Below, in pieces: positions 1-7,298 of a DNA stretch of 13,751 bases. Below the pieces are notes generated by a model. That model saw only the letters and a list, made by a program, of their open reading frames with translations, ran no database searches and had not been told where the DNA came from. The DNA is taken from the NCBI GenBank assembly GCA_031404155.1, contig JANNGZ010000242.1, positions 1 to 13,751 on the forward strand. The letters are read 5' to 3'. A program made the position numbers and the translations under genes. The stretch's first letter is position 1, and the number at the start of each line of letters is the position of its first letter. This DNA is from JANNGZ01 sp031404155 (GTDB lineage: Bacteria; Pseudomonadota; Gammaproteobacteria; Burkholderiales; Burkholderiaceae_C).

Positions 1-114
1 CTGGAGCACACGCCGATGACGCCGGCCGAGATCGTGAAACGCTCGCTCGAGATCGCGGGCGACCTGTGCATCTACACCAACCAGCAACACGTGGTGGAGA
101 CGCTGCCGGCCTGA
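1..114 (+). CDS. hslV: HslV, proteasome-like peptidase subunit (C-terminal 37 residues only)
   Basis: This is the end of HslV, the threonine peptidase that stacks with the ATPase HslU to form a cytoplasmic ATP-dependent protease. The window starts inside the gene, in frame from base 1, and shows only the C-terminal 37 residues and a TGA stop. The visible part includes the stretches TPAEIVKRSLEIAGDLCIYT and NQQHVVETLPA, which match the family's C-terminal helix and strand. The N-terminal catalytic threonine lies outside the window. The complete hslU gene begins 79 bp downstream on the same strand, the usual hslVU operon order, which makes the assignment secure despite the short length. No promoter is visible in the gap, so hslU is probably transcribed from upstream of hslV. 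Confidence 0.93.
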   Translation: MEHTPMTPAEIVKRSLEIAGDLCIYTNQQHVVETLPA

Positions 115-193
115 TGGCGCCTCGGCACGAGCCCATACGGGCCCGCGCCGCTCATCCCCGCCCCGCTGCGATGCGCCCGCCCGAGCCCCCACC

Positions 194-1549
194 ATGAAAT
201 CCAGCATGACCCCGCAGGAGATCGTCTCCGAACTCGACCGCCACATCGTCGGCCAGAACGGCGCCAAGCGCGCGGTGGCGATCGCGCTGCGCAACCGCTG
301 GCGTCGCCAGCAGGTGGAAGAAAAACTGCGCGCCGAGATCACGCCGAAGAACATCCTGATGATCGGCCCCACCGGCGTGGGCAAGACCGAGATCGCGCGC
401 CGCCTGGCCAAGCTCGCCGACGCGCCCTTCATCAAGGTGGAGGCGACCAAGTTCACCGAGGTCGGCTATGTCGGCAAGGACGTGGACAGCATCGTGCGCG
501 ACCTGGTCGACGTGGCGGTGAAGCAGGAGCGCGAGCGCCAGATGGTCACCCGCCGCGCCCATGCCGAGGACGCCGCCGAGGAGCGGGTGCTCGACATCCT
601 GGTGCCGCCCTCGCGCAGCGTGGGCTTCGCAGCCGCGACCGCGGAGCCTGCGGCCGACAACACCGCGCGCCAGGTGATGCGAAAGCGCCTGCGCGAAGGC
701 GCGTTGAACGACAAGGAGGTCGAGATCGAAGTGGCCGAGGCCAAGCCGTCGCTGGAAATCCTCGGGCCGCAGGGCATGGAGGAAATGGCCGAGCAGCTCA
801 AGGGCCTGTTCTCGCAGATGGGCCAGCAGCGGCGCAAGACGCGCAAGCTCAAGATTGCCGAGGCGATGACGCTGCTGCGCGAAGAGGAGGCGGGCAAGCT
901 GGTGAACGAGGACGAGATCCGCGCCGCCGCGCTGGCCAATGCCGAGGGCAACGGCATCGTCTTCATCGACGAGATCGACAAGGTGGCCTCGCGCGGCGGC
1001 GGCTCCGAGCAAGGCGGCGGCGGTGCCGACGTGAGCCGCCAGGGTGTGCAGCGCGACCTGCTGCCGCTGGTGGAAGGCACCACGGTGAACACCAAGTACG
1101 GCATGGTCAAAACCGACCACATCCTCTTCATCGCCTCGGGCGCGTTCCATGTTGCCAAGCCGAGCGACCTGATCCCGGAGTTGCAGGGGCGCTTCCCGAT
1201 CCGGGTGGAACTGAGCTCGCTGTCGGTCGACGACTTCGAGGCGATTCTCACTAGCACCCACGCCAACCTGGTGCGCCAGTACCAGGCGCTGTTGGCCACC
1301 GAGGGGGTGGAGCTGCGCATTGCACCCGAGGCGGTGCGGCGCCTGGCGCAGATCGCGTTCGACGTCAACGAACGCACCGAGAACATCGGGGCGCGGCGCC
1401 TGTCCACCGTGATGGAGCGCCTGCTCGACGAGGTGAGCTTCGACGCGCCCAACCGCGCCGGGCAGACGGTGCACCTGGACGCCGCCGCGGTGGACGCCAA
1501 GCTCGGCGAGCTGGCGAAAAACGAGGACCTCTCGCGCTACATCCTGTAG
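194..1549 (+). CDS. hslU: HslU, AAA+ ATPase subunit of the HslUV protease
   Basis: HslU unfolds substrates and feeds them into the HslV peptidase chamber in the cytoplasm. The 451 residues match the usual family length (about 440-450). Visible motifs are Walker A GPTGVGKT at residues 58-65, the pore-loop motif GYVG at 91-94, a charged intermediate (I) domain at about 110-240, Walker B IVFIDEID at 255-262, an ASGAF segment at 314-318 before the GRFPIRVEL stretch (332-340), and sensor-2 GARRL at 399-403. The C-terminus LSRYIL is the tail that docks into HslV. The ATG at 194 is chosen; an ATG four codons later (206) is an alternative. No strong Shine-Dalgarno is seen before either. The gene follows hslV by 79 bp and converges on coaX, whose stop is 11 bp away. 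Confidence 0.97.
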   Translation: MKSSMTPQEIVSELDRHIVGQNGAKRAVAIALRNRWRRQQVEEKLRAEITPKNILMIGPTGVGKTEIARRLAKLADAPFIKVEATKFTEVGYVGKDVDSIVRDLVDVAVKQERERQMVTRRAHAEDAAEERVLDILVPPSRSVGFAAATAEPAADNTARQVMRKRLREGALNDKEVEIEVAEAKPSLEILGPQGMEEMAEQLKGLFSQMGQQRRKTRKLKIAEAMTLLREEEAGKLVNEDEIRAAALANAEGNGIVFIDEIDKVASRGGGSEQGGGGADVSRQGVQRDLLPLVEGTTVNTKYGMVKTDHILFIASGAFHVAKPSDLIPELQGRFPIRVELSSLSVDDFEAILTSTHANLVRQYQALLATEGVELRIAPEAVRRLAQIAFDVNERTENIGARRLSTVMERLLDEVSFDAPNRAGQTVHLDAAAVDAKLGELAKNEDLSRYIL

Positions 1550-1565
1550 CCGCCTGCCGGCTACA
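1545..1565. terminator. Hairpin spanning the two stop codons of convergent hslU and coaX
   Basis: Arms TGTAGCCG (1545-1552) and CGGCTACA (1558-1565) are perfectly complementary around a 5-base loop. Each arm contains the TAG stop of one of the convergent genes. No T-tract follows on either strand, so classic intrinsic termination is doubtful. It may act as a bidirectional pause or 3'-end stabiliser, or simply reflect two similar gene ends. Confidence 0.4.
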
Positions 1566-2376
1566 TCGCGCGTGGCAGCCCGCGGCTCGCCAACGCCGGC
1601 GTGCCGCTGGCGCTCTCGCGCTGCGCCTGGATCGCGAGCAGGCCGTCGAAGATCAGCGAGTCGATCGTCTCGAAGGGCATCTCGGTGATCGGCCCGAGTT
1701 TTGGCGCGGCACCGCCGGTCATGAACAGCAAAGGCGCCTGCCCGCCCGCGTGGGCCAGCAGCTTGCGGTGCATGCGGTCGATGGCGCCGGCCAGCGCCAT
1801 CGCGCCGCCGCTCATCAGCGCGTCGCTGGTGTTGCGCGGGAAGTCCACCACGTCGCCGGTGGGCACGCGCAGGCCCGCGGTGCCCTGCTCCAGCGCGCGC
1901 AGCATCAGGCCGAAGCCGGGCAGGATCAGCCCGCCGAGAAACTTGCCTTCGGCGTCGATTGCGTCCACGGTGACCGCGGTGCCGACCATCACCACCAGCG
2001 CCGGGCGCGGCATGCCACCCGCCAGCACATGCGCGCGCGCGCCCACCAGCGCCACCCAGCGGTCGGCGCCCAGGCGGCCGGGGTGTTCGTAGCCGTTGAC
2101 CACACCGGCGGCGCTGCGGCTGGGCGCCACCCAGCGCGGCTCGAAATCCCACAGCTCGAGCTGTTCCTCGACACGCCGGCGCACCGCGTCGCCGGCCACG
2201 TTGCTGCCGAGCATCGCAGTGGGTGGGTCCAACGAGTGCCAGTCGGTCTCGGCCAGGGTGTCGATCGTCTCGAGAAACACCGCGCCCTGCGCCAGCAGCG
2301 CAGCGCCGGGGCGCGCGGCCTCGTACTGGGCCCACTTGAGCCGGGTGTTGCCGATGTCGATCGCGAGGAAACTCAT
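1561..2376 (-). CDS. coaX: Type III pantothenate kinase
   Basis: CoaX phosphorylates pantothenate with ATP, the first step of coenzyme A synthesis, in the cytoplasm. The 271 residues are slightly longer than usual (about 250-260). Motifs seen: the N-terminal phosphate loop DIGNTRLKW (7-15), GADRW (103-107) with the conserved Asp105, GTAVTVD (132-138), GGLILPG (148-154), NTSDA (182-186) and TGG (220-222). This is the acetate/sugar kinase-Hsc70 fold of type III enzymes, which lack the feedback inhibition by CoA known for type I. The start is supported by a GAGG five bases upstream of the ATG. It lies 60 bp downstream of the unknown gene at 2437-3030 on the same strand, so the two may be co-transcribed, and it converges on hslU. 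Confidence 0.95.
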   Translation of the reverse strand: MSFLAIDIGNTRLKWAQYEAARPGAALLAQGAVFLETIDTLAETDWHSLDPPTAMLGSNVAGDAVRRRVEEQLELWDFEPRWVAPSRSAAGVVNGYEHPGRLGADRWVALVGARAHVLAGGMPRPALVVMVGTAVTVDAIDAEGKFLGGLILPGFGLMLRALEQGTAGLRVPTGDVVDFPRNTSDALMSGGAMALAGAIDRMHRKLLAHAGGQAPLLFMTGGAAPKLGPITEMPFETIDSLIFDGLLAIQAQRESASGTPALASRGLPRAM

Positions 2377-2436
2377 TACCGCCTCAATAGGGTGACCGTC
2401 AGATGGGGGCTGCCGGCCTCGATCGCGGGCAGGCTG

Positions 2437-3030
2437 TCAGCCGGCGGACAAGCTCAGCAGATGGCGGACATGGCGCATCGTCTGCGCCGCGACGATCTGC
2501 TTGCGCGGTTTGCTGATGCGGTGCTCGACCTCGTCGAGCAGGGCTTCGAGCTCGCTGCGGCTCGCCGCACGCTCGAGCTTGCGGATCGTGAGCAGCCCGG
2601 CCACCGGCGACTCGTTGCGCACCGCCCGCACGAGGATCGTGCGCGCCTCGGCCAGCGGCAGGTCCAGCCGCGGGCGCTCGCTGCGGCTGTCCAGGGCCAT
2701 CGCACCCGACTCCGGCAGCATCGAGCGAACCGCGGGCAGCAGCGAATCCTGCGTCGACAGCGGGCCGGCGTCGGTGCCGAGCGGCAACTCCACATGCACG
2801 GTCAGCGGCGCCAAGGCACCCGGCACGCTGACCAGCCCGAGCGACACCAGTTCGTCGAAGCAGGTGTCCGGCACGCCGGCCTGCAGCGCCACACTGCGCA
2901 CCTCGTCGGCCGAACGGCGGCCGTCGACCAGGAACAGCAGGGTGCGCTGGCGCTGGCTCAAATGGCGCGAACGCTGCGCCAGCTCGGCCTGCCCAGCCTC
3001 GGTCTTCACGGGCGCCTGGTTTGGCGACAT
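2437..3030 (-). CDS. Conserved-looking protein of unknown function, possible winged-helix N-domain
   Basis: I do not recognise a named family. The 197-residue product has no signal peptide or membrane segment, so it is probably cytoplasmic. Residues about 24-68 (LSQRQRTLLFLVDGRRSADE onward, through a CFDELVSLGLV stretch) look like a small winged-helix-type fold: helix, DGRRS turn, helix, then a hydrophobic helix. The middle (70-120) is low in predicted structure. Residues 125-197 are helical and charged, ending with KPRKQIVAAQTMRHVRHLLS. The ATG at 3030 is chosen because AGGAG lies nine bases upstream and the reading frame further upstream has no protein-like content. It precedes coaX by 60 bp and is divergent from icmF. 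A role linked to coaX is possible from position only. Confidence 0.75.
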   Translation of the reverse strand: MSPNQAPVKTEAGQAELAQRSRHLSQRQRTLLFLVDGRRSADEVRSVALQAGVPDTCFDELVSLGLVSVPGALAPLTVHVELPLGTDAGPLSTQDSLLPAVRSMLPESGAMALDSRSERPRLDLPLAEARTILVRAVRNESPVAGLLTIRKLERAASRSELEALLDEVEHRISKPRKQIVAAQTMRHVRHLLSLSAG

Positions 3031-3213
3031 CGGCTCGATCTCCTGCGCGCCGCAGGCCCAAAGGCTCTGCGCGGTGGTCCCAACAAACGCGCCATTGTGC
3101 CGCCGGCCGCGCCACTGCGTCTCGGGAAAGCCCGGGGGCGCCGCGCCGGCCCTGGCGTCGGGCCGCGGCGCAAGCCGCGGGAGGATGTCAGCCTCGCGCC
3201 AGCCCGCGCGCGC

Positions 3214-3219
3214 TACACT
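3214..3219 (+). promoter_or_regulatory. Candidate -10 box (TACACT) upstream of icmF
   Basis: TACACT matches four of six positions of the sigma-70 -10 consensus and sits about 150 bp before the icmF start, immediately upstream of the palindrome at 3227-3244. No recognisable -35 box lies 16-18 bp upstream (that stretch is GC-rich), so the promoter would be weak or activator-dependent. If real, transcription would start inside the palindrome. This is a low-confidence reading. Confidence 0.3.
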
Positions 3220-3226
3220 GATTAAC

Positions 3227-3244
3227 GTTGACGTAAACGTCAAC
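3227..3244. promoter_or_regulatory. 18-bp palindromic operator candidate upstream of icmF
   Basis: GTTGACGT-AA-ACGTCAAC has perfect 8-bp arms around a 2-bp centre and is AT-richer than its surroundings. It lies in the divergent control region between the unknown gene (start 3030) and icmF (start 3368), next to a possible -10 box. From memory, ACGT-centred sites of this kind resemble those described for LiuR (MerR family), a regulator of branched-chain amino acid and acyl-CoA catabolism in proteobacteria. That would suit an isobutyryl-CoA enzyme. No regulator gene is in the window, so the identity of the binding protein is inference. Confidence 0.6.
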
Positions 3245-3367
3245 CGAAACAAGCCCCTGGACCGGCGACGCCGCGGCCGGCGTCGCAACGCCGTTTGCCC
3301 GGTACCGCGCCAGGCCAAGGCGCCACAGAATCCTCACCGCGCCCTGCATTGGCGCCGGAGAACCAAA

Positions 3368-6300
3368 ATGACCGACCTGTCCGCCGAGTTCAAGGCCCTG
3401 GCGCAATACCGCCCCAACCACAAGGTGCGCTTCGTCACCGCCGCGAGCCTGTTCGACGGCCACGACGCCGCGATCAACATCATGCGGCGCATCCTCCAGG
3501 GCATGGGGGCGGAGGTGATCCACCTCGGCCACAACCGCTCGGTGGACGAGGTGGTGACCGCGGCGCTGCAGGAGGATGTGCAGGGCATCGCGATCAGCAG
3601 CTACCAGGGCGGGCATGTCGAGTATTTCAAGTACATGGTCGAGCTGCTCAAGGCGCGCGGCGGCGAAAACATCCAGGTCTTCGGCGGCGGCGGCGGCGTC
3701 ATCGTGCCGGCCGAAATCCGCGAGCTCGCCGACCGCGGCGTGCGCATCTACAGCCCCGAAGACGGCCAGCGCATGGGCCTGGCCGGAATGATCGGCGAGA
3801 TGCTGATGCGCAGCGACGTGGACTTGAGTGCCGTCCATGCGCCGCCGCAACTCGACGCCCTGGTGGGCCACGACGAAGCGGCGTGGCGGGCCCTTGCCCG
3901 GCTGATCACCACGCTGGAGAACGGCCGCGCCGACGCCGCGCTGGTGGCCGCGATGCACGAGCGGGCCCAGGCCGCGAGCACGCCGGTGCTTGGCATCACC
4001 GGCACCGGTGGTGCGGGCAAGTCCAGCCTCACCGACGAGCTGATCCGCCGCCTGCGCCTGGACCAGGACGACGCGCTGCGCATCGCGGTGATCTCGATCG
4101 ACCCGAGCCGGCGCAAGAGCGGCGGCGCGCTGCTCGGCGACCGCATCCGCATGAACGCGATCGGGCCTTGGCAGAGCGGCGGTGCGCGCGGGCCGAGCGC
4201 CGGGCCGCCCCAAGCCGGCCTGCATCCCCTCGGGGGATCGACCGGCCTATCCGCCGGGCGAGGGGCTCCAGTTTTCATGCGCAGCCTGGCCACCCGCGAC
4301 TTCGGCAGCGAGATCAGCCAGGCGCTGCCCGATGTGCTCGCCGCCTGCAAATGCGCCGGCTTCGATTTGATCGTGGTCGAGACCAGCGGTATCGGCCAGG
4401 GCGACGCGGCCATCGTGCCGCTGGTGGACGTGCCAATGTACGTGATGACGCCCGAGTTCGGCGCCGCCAGCCAGCTCGAAAAAATCGACATGCTCGACTT
4501 TGCCGAGTTCGTCGCGATCAACAAGTTCGACCGCAAGGGTGCGGCCGACGCGCTGCGCGACGTGGCCAAGCAGGTGCAGCGCAACAAGGAAGCCTGGACC
4601 ACGCCCACCGAAGCCATGCCGGTGTTTGGCACCATGGCCAGCCGCTTCAACGACGACGGTGTGACCGCGCTGTTCCAGGCCCTGAAGCCGCGCCTGGCCT
4701 CGCTTGGCTTGCGCTTGAGCGACGGCCGCCTGCCGCTGGCCAACACGCGCCACAGCACGCACCAGAGCCCGATCGTTCCCGGCGCACGGGTGCGCTACCT
4801 CGCCGACATCGCCGACACGGTGCGCGCCTACAAACGCCGCGCCCACGAGCAGGCCGCGCTGGCGCGCGAGATCCAGCAGTTGAAAGCCACCGCGCGCCTG
4901 CTGCAGACCGACAAGCCCGACCGCCACCGCGCGGTGGAAGCCGTGGACGACCTCGCCGTGCAGCGCGAGGCCCGGCAGGACCCGGGCGCGAAGAAGCTGC
5001 TCGCGATGTGGCCCGACATGCAGAAGGCCTACGCTGGCGACGAGTACGTGGTGAAGATCCGCGACAAGGAACTGCGCACCGCGTTGACCCACAAGACCTT
5101 GTCGGGCACCACGATCCGCAAGGTGGCGCTGCCGCGCTATGAAGACCATGGCGAAATCCTGAAGTGGCTGATGCTGGACAACGTGCCCGGCTCCTTCCCC
5201 TACACGGCCGGCACGTTTGCCTTCAAACGCGAAGGCGAGGACCCGACCCGCATGTTCGCCGGCGAGGGCGACGCCTTTCGCACCAACAAGCGCTTCAAGG
5301 TGGTGAGCGAAGGCATGGCCGCGAAGCGCTTGTCGACCGCGTTCGATTCGGTGACGCTCTACGGCAACGACCCCGACCCGCGCCCCGACATCTACGGCAA
5401 GGTGGGCAACTCCGGCGTGAGCATCGCCACGCTCGATGATCTGAAGGTGCTGTATTCGGGCTTCGACCTGACCAGCCCGAGCACGTCGGTCAGCATGACG
5501 ATCAACGGCCCGGCGCCGACGATCCTGGCGATGTTCATGAACACCGCCATCGACCAGAACCTGGACAAGTTCCGCACCGACAACTCAAGGGATGCCACCG
5601 ACACCGAAGCCGCGAAGATTCGTGAATGGGTGCTGGCCAATGTGCGCGGCACGGTGCAGGCCGACATCCTGAAGGAAGACCAGGGCCAGAACACCTGCAT
5701 CTTCTCGACCGAGTTCTCTTTGAAGGTGATGGGCGACATCGCCGAATACTTCGTGCACCACGACGTGCGCAATTTCTACTCGGTGAGCATCAGCGGCTAC
5801 CACATTGCCGAAGCCGGTGCGAACCCGATCAGCCAGCTCGCGTTCACGCTGAGCAACGGCTTCACCTTCGTCGAAGCCTACCTCGCGCGCGGGATGCACA
5901 TCGACGACTTCGCGCCCAACCTGAGCTTCTTCTTCAGCAACGGCATGGACCCGGAATACAACGTGATGGGCCGCGTGGCCCGCCGCATCTGGGCCACCGC
6001 GATGCGCGACCGCTACGGCGCCAACGAACGCAGCCAGAAGCTGAAGTACCACGTGCAGACCTCGGGCCGCTCGCTGCACGCCCAGGAGATCCAGTTCAAC
6101 GACATCCGCACCACGCTGCAAGCCCTGATCGCGGTGTACGACAACTGCAACAGCTTGCACACCAATGCCTACGACGAGGCGATCACCACGCCGACCGAAG
6201 AAAGCGTGCGCCGCGCGATGGCGATCCAGCTGATCATCAACCGCGAATGGGGCCTGGCGAAGAACGAGAACCCGAACCAGGGCGCTTTCATCATCGACGA

Positions 6301-6757
6301 GCTGACCGAGCTGGTCGAAGAAGCGGTGCTCGCCGAGTTCGAAAAGATCGCCGAACGCGGCGGCGTGCTCGGCGCGATGGAAACCGGCTACCAGCGCGGC
6401 AAAATCCAGGAAGAGTCGATGCACTACGAGATGCAGAAACACACCGGCGAGTACCCCATCGTCGGCGTCAACACCTTCCGCAACCCGAGAACCTTGGACG
6501 GAAGCGAGCCGGTGTCGGAAACCATCGAACTTGCGCGTTCCACCGACGAAGAAAAGCAGTCGCAGCTCAAGCGCCTGGCCGACTTCCACGCGCAACATGC
6601 GGCACAGGCGCCCGTGATGCTGAAGCGGCTTCAGCAGGCGGTGATCGACAACCAAAACGTGTTCGAGGTGCTGATGGACGCGGTAAGGGGCTGCTCGCTC
6701 GGGCAGATTACGAACGCGCTGTTCGAGGTGGGGGGGCAGTATCGGAGGAGCATGTAG
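3368..6757 (+). CDS. icmF: Fused isobutyryl-CoA mutase IcmF (B12 domain, G-protein chaperone, mutase)
   Basis: IcmF interconverts isobutyryl-CoA and n-butyryl-CoA with adenosylcobalamin. Its internal GTPase controls cofactor loading. Order in the 1129 residues: B12-binding domain (about 15-150) with FDGHD and His32 as the likely cobalt ligand plus a GGGGGV loop; G domain with Walker A GTGGAGKSS (212-220), IDPSRRKSGGALLGDR (244-259), ETSGIGQGD (338-346) and NKFD (385-388); linker; mutase barrel from about 560. Phe630 and Gln774 align with the residues I recall as setting isobutyryl-CoA preference (Phe598, Gln742 in Cupriavidus metallidurans IcmF), both offset by 32. That offset equals the net length of an in-frame insertion at residues 266-302 (family about 1093). 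GGAG seven bases before the ATG fixes the start. A palindromic operator candidate lies upstream. The gene stands alone, with no partner subunits nearby, as expected for the fused form. Confidence 0.96.
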   Translation: MTDLSAEFKALAQYRPNHKVRFVTAASLFDGHDAAINIMRRILQGMGAEVIHLGHNRSVDEVVTAALQEDVQGIAISSYQGGHVEYFKYMVELLKARGGENIQVFGGGGGVIVPAEIRELADRGVRIYSPEDGQRMGLAGMIGEMLMRSDVDLSAVHAPPQLDALVGHDEAAWRALARLITTLENGRADAALVAAMHERAQAASTPVLGITGTGGAGKSSLTDELIRRLRLDQDDALRIAVISIDPSRRKSGGALLGDRIRMNAIGPWQSGGARGPSAGPPQAGLHPLGGSTGLSAGRGAPVFMRSLATRDFGSEISQALPDVLAACKCAGFDLIVVETSGIGQGDAAIVPLVDVPMYVMTPEFGAASQLEKIDMLDFAEFVAINKFDRKGAADALRDVAKQVQRNKEAWTTPTEAMPVFGTMASRFNDDGVTALFQALKPRLASLGLRLSDGRLPLANTRHSTHQSPIVPGARVRYLADIADTVRAYKRRAHEQAALAREIQQLKATARLLQTDKPDRHRAVEAVDDLAVQREARQDPGAKKLLAMWPDMQKAYAGDEYVVKIRDKELRTALTHKTLSGTTIRKVALPRYEDHGEILKWLMLDNVPGSFPYTAGTFAFKREGEDPTRMFAGEGDAFRTNKRFKVVSEGMAAKRLSTAFDSVTLYGNDPDPRPDIYGKVGNSGVSIATLDDLKVLYSGFDLTSPSTSVSMTINGPAPTILAMFMNTAIDQNLDKFRTDNSRDATDTEAAKIREWVLANVRGTVQADILKEDQGQNTCIFSTEFSLKVMGDIAEYFVHHDVRNFYSVSISGYHIAEAGANPISQLAFTLSNGFTFVEAYLARGMHIDDFAPNLSFFFSNGMDPEYNVMGRVARRIWATAMRDRYGANERSQKLKYHVQTSGRSLHAQEIQFNDIRTTLQALIAVYDNCNSLHTNAYDEAITTPTEESVRRAMAIQLIINREWGLAKNENPNQGAFIIDELTELVEEAVLAEFEKIAERGGVLGAMETGYQRGKIQEESMHYEMQKHTGEYPIVGVNTFRNPRTLDGSEPVSETIELARSTDEEKQSQLKRLADFHAQHAAQAPVMLKRLQQAVIDNQNVFEVLMDAVRGCSLGQITNALFEVGGQYRRSM
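4163..4273 (+). repeat. In-frame palindromic repeat-like insertion inside the icmF G domain
   Basis: These 111 bases encode residues 266-302 of IcmF, a Gly/Pro/Ala/Ser-rich stretch (GPWQSGG to GRGAPV) between the conserved RIRMNAI and FMRSLATR. I recall only about five residues there in relatives. At the DNA level it looks like an intergenic palindromic unit: GCCGG (4214-4218), ATCCCC (4224-4229), TCG loop, GGGGAT (4233-4238), CCGGC (4242-4246) form a nested hairpin. The 13-mer GGGCCGCCCCAAG (4202-4214) recurs at 11626-11638 in a non-coding gap. The reading frame stays open, so the protein is probably still made. Confidence 0.6.
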
Positions 6758-6811
6758 CGGCGGCGGTCGCGGGTTACCGTCGCGGCCCCGGCACTCCGCT
6801 CTGCATCCGTC

Positions 6812-7226
6812 ATGTGACGTCGCCTCGCAGCACTGCTGGCCGCAACCGCGCTCGCAACCTGCGGCGGCAGCGACCCACCGGTTGAACTCTCGATCGACGA
6901 CGCTCCGCGTTACACCACCCCATGATCGTGGTGCACAGCGGGGCGCCTTCGTGCCACCCGGCACGGGTTGCCCGAACCCGAACGATTTCATTCGCATCGG
7001 CACGCTCGGCGCGCACGAAATCAGCTACAGCAATTCCGCCACCGGTGTCACCGTCGGACCGGTGTTCGACGCGCTCTGGGTTTGCAATGCGGAGGGCGGG
7101 CGCGTGATGCACTGGCTGAGCAACCCCATCACGCCCGCGCCGGGGGACAACCTGATCACGGTGACCATGACGGCGGGCACGCGGACGTCCGCGGCCACGA
7201 TAACGCTGCGCCCCTTCGGCACTTGA
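6812..7226 (+). pseudogene. Broken lipoprotein gene with Ig-like C-terminal domain
   Basis: An ATG at 6812 is followed at once by TGA. The frame then reads RRLAALLAATALATCGGSDP, a convincing lipoprotein signal (positive start, hydrophobic core, lipobox-like LAT-Cys), and ends at another TGA at 6923. If the second codon were CGA instead of TGA, the product would start MRRRLAALL, so a single C-to-T change would explain the first stop. The protein-like sequence continues in another frame up to 7226 (from about 6950: GTGCPNPNDFIRIGTLG, then ALWVCNAEGG and PGDNLITVTMT). That tail resembles the strands of bacterial Ig-like domains. Two lesions (nonsense plus frameshift) suggest decay. Alternatives are a short gene from TTG at 6882 or sequencing error. 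Function unknown; likely an outer-membrane-anchored or secreted protein originally. Confidence 0.5.
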
Positions 7227-7298
7227 GCCGACGGCCTGGCGGCGCCCGGTTTGGCGCGCCCGGTCTTCAGCGCAAGCGCAGCGAAGCTGGGGGCCGCT

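Noticed and set aside
152..2335. Very long reverse-strand open frame (727 codons) opposite hslU and in another frame of coaX
   Set aside because: High GC content leaves antisense frames open; its translation is low-complexity Arg/Ala/His-rich and it overlaps two certain genes.
1750..3225. Forward open frame of 491 codons over coaX and the upstream gene
   Set aside because: It is antisense to coaX and to the gene at 2437-3030, and its composition (many His, Gln, Arg) is typical of a shadow frame.
2501..3367. N-terminal extension of icmF by about 289 codons
   Set aside because: The extra sequence is antisense to another gene, runs through the operator palindrome and has no protein-like character; a good ribosome-binding site precedes the ATG at 3368.
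4163..4273. Frameshift or assembly error in icmF at the odd segment
   Set aside because: The frame is the same and conserved on both sides and the segment has its own hairpin structure, so a genuine in-frame insertion fits better.
3295..5142. Second forward frame of 615 codons within icmF
   Set aside because: Out-of-frame shadow of a certain gene, dominated by Arg, Pro and Gly.
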